Source: Streptomyces triculaminicus (GTDB lineage: Bacteria > Actinomycetota > Actinomycetes > Streptomycetales > Streptomycetaceae). Taken from it: a stretch of DNA of 64,000 bases. Of this stretch, positions 17,544 through 26,102 are shown piece after piece. Under the pieces are notes generated by a model, which saw nothing but the letters and a program-made list of their open reading frames with translations, was not told the DNA's origin and searched no databases. The position numbers and the translations under genes are program-made. The DNA lies in contig NZ_JAFMOF010000004.1 of the NCBI RefSeq assembly GCF_017349075.1, positions 496,001-560,000 of the forward strand, read 5' to 3'. Within the stretch, counting starts at the first letter, position 1, and each line of letters opens with the position of its first letter.

Positions 17544-18977
17544 GTGACTGCAAAGCCCCGCATCCCCAATGTCCTGGCCGGCCGCTACGCCTCCCCCGAG
17601 CTCGCCGTGCTGTGGTCCCCCGAGTACAAGGTGACGCTGGAGCGGCGGCTGTGGCTCGCCGTCCTCCGTGCGCAGAAGGACCTGGGGATCGAGGTGCCGG
17701 ACGCCGCCCTCGCCGACTACGAGCGGGTCCTGGACCAGGTCGACCTGGCCTCGATCGCCGAGCGCGAGAAGGTCACCCGGCACGACGTGAAGGCCCGCAT
17801 CGAGGAGTTCAACGCCCTCGCCGGCCACGAGCACGTCCACAAGGGCATGACCTCCCGCGACCTCACCGAGAACGTCGAGCAGCTGCAGATCCGGCTCTCC
17901 CTCGAGCTGGTGCGCGACCGCGTCGTCGCCGTCCTGGCCCGGCTCGGCACGCTGGCCGCCGACCACGCCGAGCTGGTCATGGCGGGCCGCTCGCACAACG
18001 TCGCCGCCCAGGCCACCACCCTCGGCAAGCGCTTCGCGACCGCCACCGACGAGCTGCTGGTCGCCTTCGCCCGCACCGAGGAGCTCCTCGCCCGCTACCC
18101 CCTGCGCGGCATCAAGGGCCCCGTCGGCACCGCCCAGGACATGCTCGACCTGCTCGGCGGCGACGCCGCCAAGCTCGACGAGCTGGAGCAGCGGATCGCC
18201 GCCCACCTCGGCTTCGCGCACGCCTTCACCTCCGTCGGCCAGGTCTACCCGCGCTCGCTGGACTACGACGTGGTGACCGCGCTGGTGCAGCTGGCCGCCG
18301 CCCCCTCCTCGCTCGCCAAGACCATCCGCCTGATGGCCGGCCACGAGCTGGTCACCGAGGGCTTCAAGCCCGGCCAGGTCGGCTCGTCCGCCATGCCGCA
18401 CAAGATGAACACCCGCTCCTGCGAGCGCGTCAACGGCCTGATGGTCATCCTGCGCGGCTACGCCTCGATGACCGGCGAGCTGGCGGGCGACCAGTGGAAC
18501 GAGGGCGACGTCTCCTGCTCCGTGGTGCGCCGCGTCGCGCTGCCGGACGCGTTCTTCGCGCTGGACGGCCTGCTGGAGACCTTCCTGACCGTGCTCGACG
18601 AGTTCGGCGCCTTCCCGGCCGTCGTCGCCCGCGAGCTGGACCGCTACCTGCCCTTCCTCGCCACCACCAAGGTGCTGATGGGCGCGGTGCGCGCCGGCGT
18701 CGGCCGCGAGGTCGCGCACGAGGTCATCAAGGAGCACGCGGTGGCCTCCGCGCTCGCCATGCGCGAGCAGGGCGCCGAGCGCAACGAACTGCTGGACAAG
18801 CTCGCCGCCGACGAGCGCATCCCGCTGGACCGCGCCGCGCTCGACGCCCTGATGGCCGACAAGCTGTCCTTCACCGGTGCCGCGAGCGCGCAGGTCGCCT
18901 CCGTGGTCGCCCGCGTCGAGGAGATCGCCAAGCGGCACCCGCAGGCCGCCGCCTACGCGCCGGGGTCCATCCTGTAG
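17544..18977 (+). CDS. purB: Adenylosuccinate lyase
   Basis: PurB catalyses two beta-eliminations in purine synthesis: SAICAR to AICAR, and adenylosuccinate to AMP. The 477-residue protein has HDVKARIEEFN, MTSRDLTENVEQ, and the fumarase/ASL-superfamily signature GSSAMPHKMN at about residue 285. The GTG at 17544 gives MTAKPRIPNVLAGRYAS, a typical N-terminus. mug follows two bases after the stop, so the two are co-transcribed. Confidence 0.96.
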   Translation: MTAKPRIPNVLAGRYASPELAVLWSPEYKVTLERRLWLAVLRAQKDLGIEVPDAALADYERVLDQVDLASIAEREKVTRHDVKARIEEFNALAGHEHVHKGMTSRDLTENVEQLQIRLSLELVRDRVVAVLARLGTLAADHAELVMAGRSHNVAAQATTLGKRFATATDELLVAFARTEELLARYPLRGIKGPVGTAQDMLDLLGGDAAKLDELEQRIAAHLGFAHAFTSVGQVYPRSLDYDVVTALVQLAAAPSSLAKTIRLMAGHELVTEGFKPGQVGSSAMPHKMNTRSCERVNGLMVILRGYASMTGELAGDQWNEGDVSCSVVRRVALPDAFFALDGLLETFLTVLDEFGAFPAVVARELDRYLPFLATTKVLMGAVRAGVGREVAHEVIKEHAVASALAMREQGAERNELLDKLAADERIPLDRAALDALMADKLSFTGAASAQVASVVARVEEIAKRHPQAAAYAPGSIL

Positions 18978-18979
18978 GG

Positions 18980-19522
18980 ATGACTCCCCAAGAGCTCGAA
19001 GCCGCCCGCGACCGCCTCGTCCCCGATGTGGTCGCGGGCGGTCTGCGTGTCCTGTTCTGCGGCATCAACCCCGGGCTGATGTCGGCGGCCACCGGCCACC
19101 ACTTCGCCCGCCCCGGCAACCGCTTCTGGCCCGTCCTGCACGCCTCCGGCTTCACGCCGCGCCTACTGCTCCCCGCCGAGCAGGAGGAGCTGCTGGAGTA
19201 CGGGCTGGGGATCACCAACGTGGTGGCGCGGGCCACCGCGCGGGCCGACGAGCTCGGCCCGGCGGAGTTCCGCGAGGGCGGGCGGCTGCTCGCCGCGAAG
19301 GTGGAGCTGCTGCGGCCGAAGTGGCTGGCGGTGGCCGGGGTGACCGCCTACCGGACCGCCTTCGGCGACAAGCGGGCCGGGATCGGCCCGCAGGAGCGGA
19401 CCCTCGGCGGCACCCGGATCTGGGCCCTGCCCAACCCCAGCGGCCTCAACGCCCAGTGGACGCTGCCGAGGATGGCGGAGGAGTTCGCCCGGCTGCGCGC
19501 CGCGGCCGACGCAGACGACTGA
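18980..19522 (+). CDS. mug: G/U mismatch-specific DNA glycosylase
   Basis: Mug removes uracil (and ethenocytosine) opposite guanine in DNA. The 180-residue protein has the active-site motif CGINPGLMSA near residue 30, the GNRFWPVLHASGFT segment and the second motif ALPNPSGLNAQ, all diagnostic for the Mug/TDG family. Its start is two bases after purB. Its stop abuts the stop of the convergent ABC permease gene; together they read TGATCA. Confidence 0.94.
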   Translation: MTPQELEAARDRLVPDVVAGGLRVLFCGINPGLMSAATGHHFARPGNRFWPVLHASGFTPRLLLPAEQEELLEYGLGITNVVARATARADELGPAEFREGGRLLAAKVELLRPKWLAVAGVTAYRTAFGDKRAGIGPQERTLGGTRIWALPNPSGLNAQWTLPRMAEEFARLRAAADADD

Positions 19523-20269
19523 TCACGCGTCACGGCGGCGCAGCGTCCACCAGCCGGCGCCCATGGCCAGTGCCGTCCACAGCGCCATCACGCCCATCCC
19601 GTCCCAGGCCCCGAGCACGCCCTCGGGGTGCGGGTGGAGGATCTGCTGGCCGGCCCGGTCCGGGAGGAAGGCCACCACGTCGCCGATGCCGGAGACGCCG
19701 TACAGGATCGGGGAGATCAGGAAGATGAACGGTGTGAGCAGGGACAGCGCCCCGACCTGGCTGCGGACGACCGCCGCCACGCCCGCCGAGAACAGGGTGA
19801 GCAGGGTGAGGTAGAGGCCGCAGCCGACCGCCGACCGCAGCGCGCCGGGGGTACCCAGGCCCACGCCGTACTCGCCGAGGAACGCCTGCGCCCCCAGGAA
19901 GCAGCCGAAGCCGGTCGCCAGGCCCACCGGCAGCGCGAGGGCGGCCAGCACCGCCATCTTGCCCCCGAAGAACAGCCCGCGGCGCGGCACGGCGGCGAGC
20001 GACAGCCGGATCTGGCCGCCGGCGCCGTACTCCCCCGCCGTCGCCATGACGCCGAAGCAGACGGCGGCGATGTGGCCGAAGTTGAGGCCGAAATAGGAGC
20101 CGTAGACCGGCTCGAAGTCCGCGTTGTCGGCCTCGGCCCTGCCGACCATGGCGTGCACCAGCACGGTGACGCCGACGGTCGCGACGAACACGGCGGACAG
20201 GGTGACGAGCAGCGACCGCACGGACCGGATCTTGGTCCATTCGGAGCAGAGCACGGGGGTGAGCATCAT
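19523..20269 (-). CDS. ABC transporter permease
   Basis: This is a 248-residue integral membrane protein with about six hydrophobic helices (for example LLVTLSAVFVATVGVTVLV and LSLLTPFIFLISPIL). It is of the ABC-2 type that pairs with a separate ATPase to export drugs, peptides or lipids. It follows its ATPase with a TGATG junction. The divergent histidine kinase/response regulator pair next door probably controls it. Confidence 0.88.
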   Translation of the reverse strand: MMLTPVLCSEWTKIRSVRSLLVTLSAVFVATVGVTVLVHAMVGRAEADNADFEPVYGSYFGLNFGHIAAVCFGVMATAGEYGAGGQIRLSLAAVPRRGLFFGGKMAVLAALALPVGLATGFGCFLGAQAFLGEYGVGLGTPGALRSAVGCGLYLTLLTLFSAGVAAVVRSQVGALSLLTPFIFLISPILYGVSGIGDVVAFLPDRAGQQILHPHPEGVLGAWDGMGVMALWTALAMGAGWWTLRRRDA

Positions 20270-21003
20270 CAGGAGCGGCCTTCCCGGGTGGTGTATTCGG
20301 CGGAGTCGGCGGTGAGGCGGAAGTAGGCCTCCTCCAGGGAGGCGTCCTCGCCGATGAAGTCCTTGACGGGCGCGTCGGCGAGCAGCCGGCCGCGGCCGAG
20401 GACGACGAGGTGGTCGGCCGTCAGCGCGATCTCGCTCATGAGGTGGCTGGAGATCAGGACGGTGCGTCCCTCGTCGGCCAGGCGGCGCGTCAGGCGGCGC
20501 AGGTGCACGATGCCCTCGGGGTCGAGGCCGTTGGTGGGCTCGTCGAGCATCAGCACGGGCGGGTCGCCCAGCAGCGCGGTGGCCAGGCCCAGGCGCTGCC
20601 GCATGCCGAGCGAGAAGGTGCGGACGCGGCGCCGGGCGGCGCCCGCCAGCCCGGTCTCCTGAAGCACCTCGTCGACCCTGCGGGCCGGGATGCGGTTGCT
20701 CAGGGCCAGGGTGAGCAGGTGGTCGCGGGCGGTCCGCGCCGGGTGGGCGGCGGCCGCGTCGAGCACGGCGCCGACGTGCCGCAGCGGCTCGGCGAAGGAG
20801 GTGTACGGCCGGCCGCCGACCAGGGCCGTGCCGGAGGTCGGCCGGTCCAGGCCGAGGACGAGGCGCATGGTGGTGGACTTCCCCGCGCCGTTGGGGCCGA
20901 GGAAGCCGGTGACCCTGCCGGGGCGGACGGTGACCGTGAGCCGGTCCAGGGCGCGCACCGGACCGTAGGCCTTGGTGAGTTCGCGGATGTCGATCGAGGT
21001 CAT
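20269..21003 (-). CDS. ABC transporter ATP-binding protein
   Basis: This is a 244-residue ABC ATPase of the drug/bacitracin-export type. Walker A is GPNGAGKST (about residues 37-45), the Q-loop region follows, the signature is FSLGMRQRLGLA (somewhat degenerate, LGMRQ), Walker B is VLMLDEPTNGLDPEG and the switch His is in SSHLMSE. The ATG at 21003 leaves a 108-bp divergent promoter region shared with the histidine kinase gene. Confidence 0.93.
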   Translation of the reverse strand: MTSIDIRELTKAYGPVRALDRLTVTVRPGRVTGFLGPNGAGKSTTMRLVLGLDRPTSGTALVGGRPYTSFAEPLRHVGAVLDAAAAHPARTARDHLLTLALSNRIPARRVDEVLQETGLAGAARRRVRTFSLGMRQRLGLATALLGDPPVLMLDEPTNGLDPEGIVHLRRLTRRLADEGRTVLISSHLMSEIALTADHLVVLGRGRLLADAPVKDFIGEDASLEEAYFRLTADSAEYTTREGRS

Positions 21004-21041
21004 GGCTCCAGGCTGCCGCCGGGGGCACGGGCCGCTGATCC

Positions 21042-21079
21042 CCCACGGGTGGGCTGCTCCTCCCCCACGTGGGGGAGGA
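21042..21079. promoter_or_regulatory. Two palindromes between ABC exporter and two-component genes
   Basis: A perfect 22-bp palindrome TCCTCCCCCACGTGGGGGAGGA lies at 21058-21079, and a weaker copy, CCCAC-GG-GTGGG, lies at 21042-21053. The near-tandem arrangement in the shared promoter region is what an autoregulated LuxR/NarL-type response regulator site would look like. The regulator assignment is an inference from gene order. Confidence 0.55.
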
Positions 21080-21111
21080 ACCGGGGCGGGCGGGGCCGGG
21101 AGAATGGCCTC

Positions 21112-22359
21112 ATGATCGATTCGCTGCGTCCGGTGACCCGCGCGGTCACGTACACCCGCTGGCTGCACCTGGTCATGGCGACGGTCCTGGCCACGGTGTT
21201 CGCGTTCGTCCTCCCCGGCCTCGGCCGGCTGGAGACCCCGGCCTCGGCCTGGCTCCTGGTGGCGCCCCTGCCGCTCCTGGCCGTGCTCGCCGTGCTGCCC
21301 GGCGTGCGGCTGTCGGAGGGGACGCAGGCCCAGTTGCTGCTGTTCCCCCGGCGGCGGGACGAGGAGAAGCCGGACGTCGTCCCGGCGCCGTCGGCCTCCT
21401 GGGAGGACCGCCGGCGCACCGCCCTGTGGCTGGTACTGCGCTACGAACTGGGCGTGGTGACGGCCTGCTTGAGCGTGCATGTGCCCACGCTGGTGGTCCG
21501 CCTGCTGCGCTCGGCCGACGGGGACCGGCCGCTGCGCGTCCCGGTGACGGGGACGCTCTTCGGGCCCCAGTGGTGGTACGCGCCGCTCGCCCCTGCGGTC
21601 CTCGCGCTGTTCGCGGCGTTCGTCGTCGCGGCCGGCGCGCTGCTGGCCCGTGCCGCCCGCGCGCTGCTCGGCCCGTCGGCGGCCGCGCGGCTGGCCGCGC
21701 TGGAGGAGCGCACCGAGCGGCTGCTGGAACACAACCGGATCGCCCGCGAGTTGCACGACTCGGTGGGGCACGCCCTGACCGTGGCCGTGGTCCAGGCGGG
21801 CGCCGCGCGGGCGGCCGGCTCGCCGGAGTTCACCCGGCAGGCGCTGGCCGCGATCGAGGAGACCGGGCGGCACGCCCTGGAGGACCTCGAGCGGGTGCTG
21901 AGGGTGCTGCGGGAGGACGCCCAGCCGCTTGCCGAGCGCCCCTCGCTGACGGACGCCGAGCGGTTGCTGGCCGCCGCCCGCGGCTCGGGCGCGCGGGTCA
22001 CGGCGGAGGTGACGGGTGCGCTGGAGACGGTGCCGGGGCCCGTCTCACGGGAGGGCTACCGCATCGTGCAGGAGGCGCTCACCAACGTGGTGCGCCACGC
22101 GGGGCCCGTCGACGTCTTCGTACGGATAGCGGTCGGCGCGGCCGCACTGGAGCTGGACGTCCGCAATCCGCTGGACGTCCGCAATCCGCTGGACGCCCCC
22201 GACCGGCCGGCCGCCGGCGCCGGCGGCGGGAGCGGCAGCGGCAGCGGCCTGCGCGGCATCCGCGAGCGCGCCGCGCTGCTCGGCGGCCACGCCGAGACCG
22301 GCGTGCACGAGGGCGCCTGGCGGGTGCGGGTGCTGCTCCCACTGGACGATCTAGGGTGA
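21112..22359 (+). CDS. Sensor histidine kinase (DesK/NarX type)
   Basis: This is a 415-residue membrane kinase. It has about four transmembrane helices in residues 10-190, a HisKA_3 dimerisation domain with phospho-His in IARELHDSVGHALTV, and a GHKL ATPase domain (EALTNVVRHA N box; GLRGIRERAALLGG G box). Between those boxes an 18-base unit is duplicated in tandem (22153-22188), giving LDVRNPLDVRNPLDAP, next to a Gly/Ser-rich linker. The start codon follows the divergent promoter. The response regulator gene begins four bases downstream. Confidence 0.92.
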   Translation: MIDSLRPVTRAVTYTRWLHLVMATVLATVFAFVLPGLGRLETPASAWLLVAPLPLLAVLAVLPGVRLSEGTQAQLLLFPRRRDEEKPDVVPAPSASWEDRRRTALWLVLRYELGVVTACLSVHVPTLVVRLLRSADGDRPLRVPVTGTLFGPQWWYAPLAPAVLALFAAFVVAAGALLARAARALLGPSAAARLAALEERTERLLEHNRIARELHDSVGHALTVAVVQAGAARAAGSPEFTRQALAAIEETGRHALEDLERVLRVLREDAQPLAERPSLTDAERLLAAARGSGARVTAEVTGALETVPGPVSREGYRIVQEALTNVVRHAGPVDVFVRIAVGAAALELDVRNPLDVRNPLDAPDRPAAGAGGGSGSGSGLRGIRERAALLGGHAETGVHEGAWRVRVLLPLDDLG

Positions 22360-22363
22360 CCCG

Positions 22364-23014
22364 GTGCCGATAACCGTTCTTCTCGTCGACGACGAACCCC
22401 TCGTGCGCGCCGGGCTGCGCGCCATCCTCGAAGCCCAGCCCGACATCGAGGTGACGGGCGAGGCGTCGGACGGCGCGGCCGTCCTGCCGCTGGTCCGGCG
22501 GCTGCGCCCCGACGTGGTGGCGATGGACGTGCGGATGCCGCTGCTGGACGGCATCGAGGCGACCCGGGTCGTGCTGCGCACGGTGACCGAGCCGCCGAAG
22601 ATCCTGGTCGTGACGACGTTCGAGAACGACGAGTACGTCTACGACGCGCTGCGCGCGGGCGCCGACGGCTTCCTCCTCAAGCGCGCCGCCCCGGCGGAGA
22701 TCGTCCAAGCGCTCCGCACGGTGGCCGCCGGGGACTCGCTGCTCTTCCCGGCCGCGCTGCGCCGGCTCGCGGCCTCGCGCGGCAACGAGCGCGCCCGCGC
22801 GGCGATGGAGCGGGCGGCGCTGACCCCGCGCGAGGCGGACGTGCTGCGGCTGATGACCCGTGGGATGTCCAACCCGGAGATCGCCCGCAGCCTGCGGCTG
22901 GGCACCGAGACGGTGAAGTCGCACGTCAGCGCCGTGCTGGCGAAGCTGGGGGCGCGGGACCGGACGCAGGCGGTGATCGCCGCGTACGAGTCGGGGTTCG
23001 TCACGCCCGGGTGA
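22364..23014 (+). CDS. LuxR/NarL-family response regulator
   Basis: This is a 216-residue cognate regulator of the preceding kinase. The receiver domain has the acidic pair in LLVDDEP, phospho-Asp in VVAMDVRMPLLDG and the Lys in FLLKRAAP. The C-terminal LuxR HTH is LTPREADVLRLMTRGMSNPEIA through TVKSHVSAVLAKLG. The GTG start at 22364 is four bases after the kinase stop. It most likely acts on the divergent ABC exporter through the palindromes at 21042-21079. Confidence 0.93.
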   Translation: MPITVLLVDDEPLVRAGLRAILEAQPDIEVTGEASDGAAVLPLVRRLRPDVVAMDVRMPLLDGIEATRVVLRTVTEPPKILVVTTFENDEYVYDALRAGADGFLLKRAAPAEIVQALRTVAAGDSLLFPAALRRLAASRGNERARAAMERAALTPREADVLRLMTRGMSNPEIARSLRLGTETVKSHVSAVLAKLGARDRTQAVIAAYESGFVTPG

Positions 23015-23094
23015 GGTCCCAAGGCTCGCCGGGCCTCGCGGCACCGGATACGATCCGTGCGGGCAAAGGGCACGCAAAGCGAGGAGGCGGCACG

Positions 23095-24264
23095 TTGGGG
23101 CGGCTCACCGGCGGGGATCCGTCTCTGCTGCGGCGGATCAATTCGGCCGTGGTCCTGCACGCGTTGCGTGCCGCCGAGGCGCCCACGCTCACCGACCTGG
23201 TCAATGTGACGGGGCTGTCCCGGCCGACCGTCGAGGGCGTGGTCGAGGGCCTGATGGACACGGGCCTCGTCGTGGAGGCGGCGGTCGACGAGAACGCCGC
23301 CCGCCGTCAGGGACGGCCGGCCCGGCGCTTCCGGTTCCGGGTGGAGGCCGGGCATCTGCTGGGCATCGAGATCGGCCCGCACCGCATCGCCGCGCTGCTG
23401 GCGGACCTGGGCGGGCGGGTGCGGGGCTCCGCGCACGTGGAGGTCTCCGAGACCGCGTCCGCCGACGAACGGCTGGACCAGGTGCGGGTCGCCGTCGCCG
23501 ACCTGCTCAAGCGGTCGGGGGTGGCGCGCGCCTCGCTGCGCGCCGTGGGGGTGGCCAGCCCCGGCATCGTGGAGGCGGACGGGACCATCCGGCTGGGCAC
23601 GGCGCTCCCGCAGTGGACGGGGCTGCCGCTCGGCGAGCGGCTGCGCCGCTCCTTCCGGTGCCCGGTGCTGGTGGAGAACGACGCGAACGCCGCGGCGGTG
23701 GCGGAGCACTGGAAGGGCGCGGCCGTCGGCTCGGACGACATGGTCTTCGTGCTGGCGGGGCTGAGCCCGGGGGCCGGCTCGCTGATCGGCGGGCGGCTGC
23801 ACCGCGGGTTCGGGGGCGCGGCCGGGGAGATCGGCGCGCTGCACCTGCTGGGCCGGGAGGCCACGCCGGAGGAGGTGCTGTCGACCACCGGGGAGCCGCT
23901 GCACCCGCTGGACGAGGCGCAGGTGGCACGGGTGTTCACGCTGGCCGGGCAGGGGGACGCGGGGGCCAGGGCCGCCGTGGAACGGTATCTGCGCCGGCTG
24001 GTGCACGACGTGGCGGCGCTGGTGCTGGCGCTCGACCCCGAGCTGGTCGTGGTGGGCGGCTGGGCGGCCGGTCCGGCCGGCGTGCTGGAGCCGCTGCGCC
24101 GGGAGCTGGCCCGCTACTGCCTCCGGCCGCCGCGGGTGGAGCAGTCCCTGCTGGGCGAGGCGGCAGTAGCGACGGGCGCGCTGCGGCTGGCCCTCGACCA
24201 CGTGGAGGAACAGCTCTTCGCGGTCGAGGGCACCGTGACGGCCCGGCGCCGGTCGGGGGTGTGA
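23095..24264 (+). CDS. ROK-family transcriptional regulator
   Basis: This is a 389-residue XylR/NagC-like ROK protein: an N-terminal winged HTH (LTDLVNVTGLSRPTVEGVVEGL) and an actin-like sugar-kinase-derived domain with VENDANAAAVAEHWKGAA and GAAGEIGALHLLG. The usual ROK zinc motif (CxCGxxGCxE) after the AGEIG segment is missing. TTG at 23095 is chosen as start because GAGGAGG lies seven bases upstream; a GTG at 23011 would overlap the preceding gene. It ends seven bases from the convergent GntR gene. The ligand is probably a sugar or derivative but is unknown. Confidence 0.85.
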   Translation: MGRLTGGDPSLLRRINSAVVLHALRAAEAPTLTDLVNVTGLSRPTVEGVVEGLMDTGLVVEAAVDENAARRQGRPARRFRFRVEAGHLLGIEIGPHRIAALLADLGGRVRGSAHVEVSETASADERLDQVRVAVADLLKRSGVARASLRAVGVASPGIVEADGTIRLGTALPQWTGLPLGERLRRSFRCPVLVENDANAAAVAEHWKGAAVGSDDMVFVLAGLSPGAGSLIGGRLHRGFGGAAGEIGALHLLGREATPEEVLSTTGEPLHPLDEAQVARVFTLAGQGDAGARAAVERYLRRLVHDVAALVLALDPELVVVGGWAAGPAGVLEPLRRELARYCLRPPRVEQSLLGEAAVATGALRLALDHVEEQLFAVEGTVTARRRSGV

Positions 24265-24271
24265 CGGCCGG

Positions 24272-25021
24272 TCAGACGGCGAGGAGCTCGACGTCCGCCC
24301 CGGCCGGGTCGGCGAAGGTGAGCCGGCAGGTGTCGGCCCGGTAGGTGGCCACGGCGACGGCGGCGGTGCGGCCGTCGGCGACGTAGCGGGTGGTCACGAC
24401 GAGCACGGGGGCGCCGGGCAGCCGGTCGAGCTGCTTGGCGTCGTCGGCGCGGGCCGAGCCGAGCTCCACGGACCGGTCCTGGCCCTCCAGGCGCAGGCGC
24501 TGCAGCTCGCGCAGCACGGCGCGGGCACGGGCCTGGCCGGCGGGGGCGTCGATGGCGGCGAGGCCCGGGACGCTCCCGGCGGGTACGTACAGCGACTCCG
24601 CGGCGACGGGCTGGCCGTGGGTCCTGCGGTGCCGGCGCACGGTGTGCACCGGCTCGTCGGGGGCGGTCTCCAGCAGGTGGGCGACCGCCGCGGGCGGGGC
24701 CTCCTCGGTGCTGTCGAGGGACTGCCAGGCGTCGGCGGCGGTGCCGGGCCAGGCGTGCCCGGCGTCGGCGACGGCCACGCCCATGCGGGGCGGGGCGACG
24801 GTGGTGCCCACGCCCCGGCGGCGCTGCAGGCGCCCCTCGAGCTCCAGCTGCTCGAGGGCCTGGCGGAGCGTGGCCCGCGCGACGCCGAAACGGGCGGCGA
24901 GCTCACGTTCGTTGGGCAGGATCTGGCCCACGGAGAACTCGGAGTCGAGCGCATCGCTCAGAACGGTCTTCAGGTGCCAGTACTTCGGTTCCGGTACCGA
25001 TTCCAGCCGCGTGGTCCCCAC
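24272..25021 (-). CDS. GntR/HutC-family transcriptional regulator (DasR-like)
   Basis: This is a 249-residue regulator with an N-terminal GntR wHTH (ILPNERELAARFGVARATLRQALEQLELEG) and a C-terminal UTRA ligand domain (about residues 100-245; ends LTFADPAGADVELLAV). GTG at 25021 is the likely start because GGAGGATC lies just upstream, and an ATG at 25036 falls in front of that site. HutC/UTRA members sense small metabolites such as amino-sugar phosphates or histidine derivatives. A TTGGTC-AA-GACCAA palindrome sits in its divergent promoter region. Confidence 0.9.
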   Translation of the reverse strand: MGTTRLESVPEPKYWHLKTVLSDALDSEFSVGQILPNERELAARFGVARATLRQALEQLELEGRLQRRRGVGTTVAPPRMGVAVADAGHAWPGTAADAWQSLDSTEEAPPAAVAHLLETAPDEPVHTVRRHRRTHGQPVAAESLYVPAGSVPGLAAIDAPAGQARARAVLRELQRLRLEGQDRSVELGSARADDAKQLDRLPGAPVLVVTTRYVADGRTAAVAVATYRADTCRLTFADPAGADVELLAV

Positions 25022-25104
25022 CCTGATCCTCCGCAAAGCTTTTCGCGCGCTTCTTTATTAAAGGTTGTTGCAGTATGCCTGCGACCATAGGACGGCCTGC
25101 CGAC

Positions 25105-25118
25105 TTGGTCAAGACCAA
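25105..25118. promoter_or_regulatory. GntR/DasR-like operator between gntR and the SDR gene
   Basis: TTGGTC-AA-GACCAA is a perfect palindrome whose core TGGTC-NN-GACCA matches the DasR-responsive element (consensus core TGGTCTAGACCA) except for the two central bases. It lies 83 bases upstream of the GntR start and about 100 bases before the SDR start, so one site can serve both promoters. Either the adjacent GntR protein or DasR itself may bind. Confidence 0.65.
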
Positions 25119-25217
25119 TGACCTCCGCCGCCGCCACCTCCTGTGACCTCGGGTACGGTGACGGATCATCGGCGGATCGCCGGTGAGAACGGTTCGGCAA
25201 CGGTGGGGAGCGCGGCG

Positions 25218-25976
25218 GTGGAGCGTACGGAGGGCCCGGTCACGGTGGTCACCGGGGGCGGCAGGGGCATCGGCGCGGCGGTCGCGCTGCGGCTGGCCCG
25301 GGACGGGCACAGCGTGGGCATCGGCTACGAACACGCCCGCGAGGCCGCCGAGAAGACGGCGGCCGCGGTGCGGGCCGAGGGCGTGGCGTGCGTGGTGGCC
25401 CAGGTGGACACCAGCGACGAGAGCCTGGTCGACGCCTTCTTCGACACCGTCAAGGAGCAGCTGGGGCCGGTGACCGGGCTGGTCAACAACGCCGGGATCA
25501 CCGGGCTGTTGGGCCGGTTCACCGAGACCCCGGTGGAGCGGATACGCCGCGTCGTCGACGTCAATGTGACGGGCGCGCTGATCTGCGCCCGGCGCGCGGC
25601 CCTGGAGATGTCCACGCGGCACGGCGGACGCGGCGGCGCCATCGTGAACATCTCGTCCGGCGCCGCGACGCTGGGCAGCCCCGGCGAGTACGTGCACTAC
25701 GCGGCGAGCAAGGCCGCCGTGGACGCGATGACCATGGGGTTGTCCAAGGAGCTCGCCCTGGAGGGCGTCCGGGTCAATTCGGTACAGCCCGGGATGATCG
25801 TGACCGATATCCACGCCGCGATGGGCGACGCCCAGCGGCCGTGGCGCAATGCCGAGCGGGTGCCGATGGGCCGCCCGGGCGAGCCCGAGGAGGTCGCGGG
25901 GGCGGTGGCGTGGCTGCTGTCGCCGGAGGCGTCGTACACCAGCGGTGCCGTGCTGCGGGTGGCCGGAGGCCTGTGA
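25218..25976 (+). CDS. SDR-family NAD(P)-dependent oxidoreductase
   Basis: This is a FabG-like short-chain dehydrogenase. The cofactor motif is TGGGRGIG, followed by NNAG, a Ser in NISSGAAT and the catalytic YxxxK as YAASK. The GTG at 25218 (252 residues) is preceded by GGGGAG at seven bases. Other in-frame GTGs at 25143 and 25203 would add N-terminal residues with no family match. It is divergent from the GntR gene and shares its operator region. The substrate is unknown. Confidence 0.88.
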   Translation: MERTEGPVTVVTGGGRGIGAAVALRLARDGHSVGIGYEHAREAAEKTAAAVRAEGVACVVAQVDTSDESLVDAFFDTVKEQLGPVTGLVNNAGITGLLGRFTETPVERIRRVVDVNVTGALICARRAALEMSTRHGGRGGAIVNISSGAATLGSPGEYVHYAASKAAVDAMTMGLSKELALEGVRVNSVQPGMIVTDIHAAMGDAQRPWRNAERVPMGRPGEPEEVAGAVAWLLSPEASYTSGAVLRVAGGL

Positions 25977-26102
25977 CGGCCGGCGCCGCGGGGGCGGTCG
26001 CGGCATCGCGGGGCCGCCCGCGCCGCGTGAGGTCTACCCAGCGGTAACCGTTGCTGACATCCTGTCTCGGTACGTCGCCCCCACGGATGACGAGGAGCTC
26101 CC

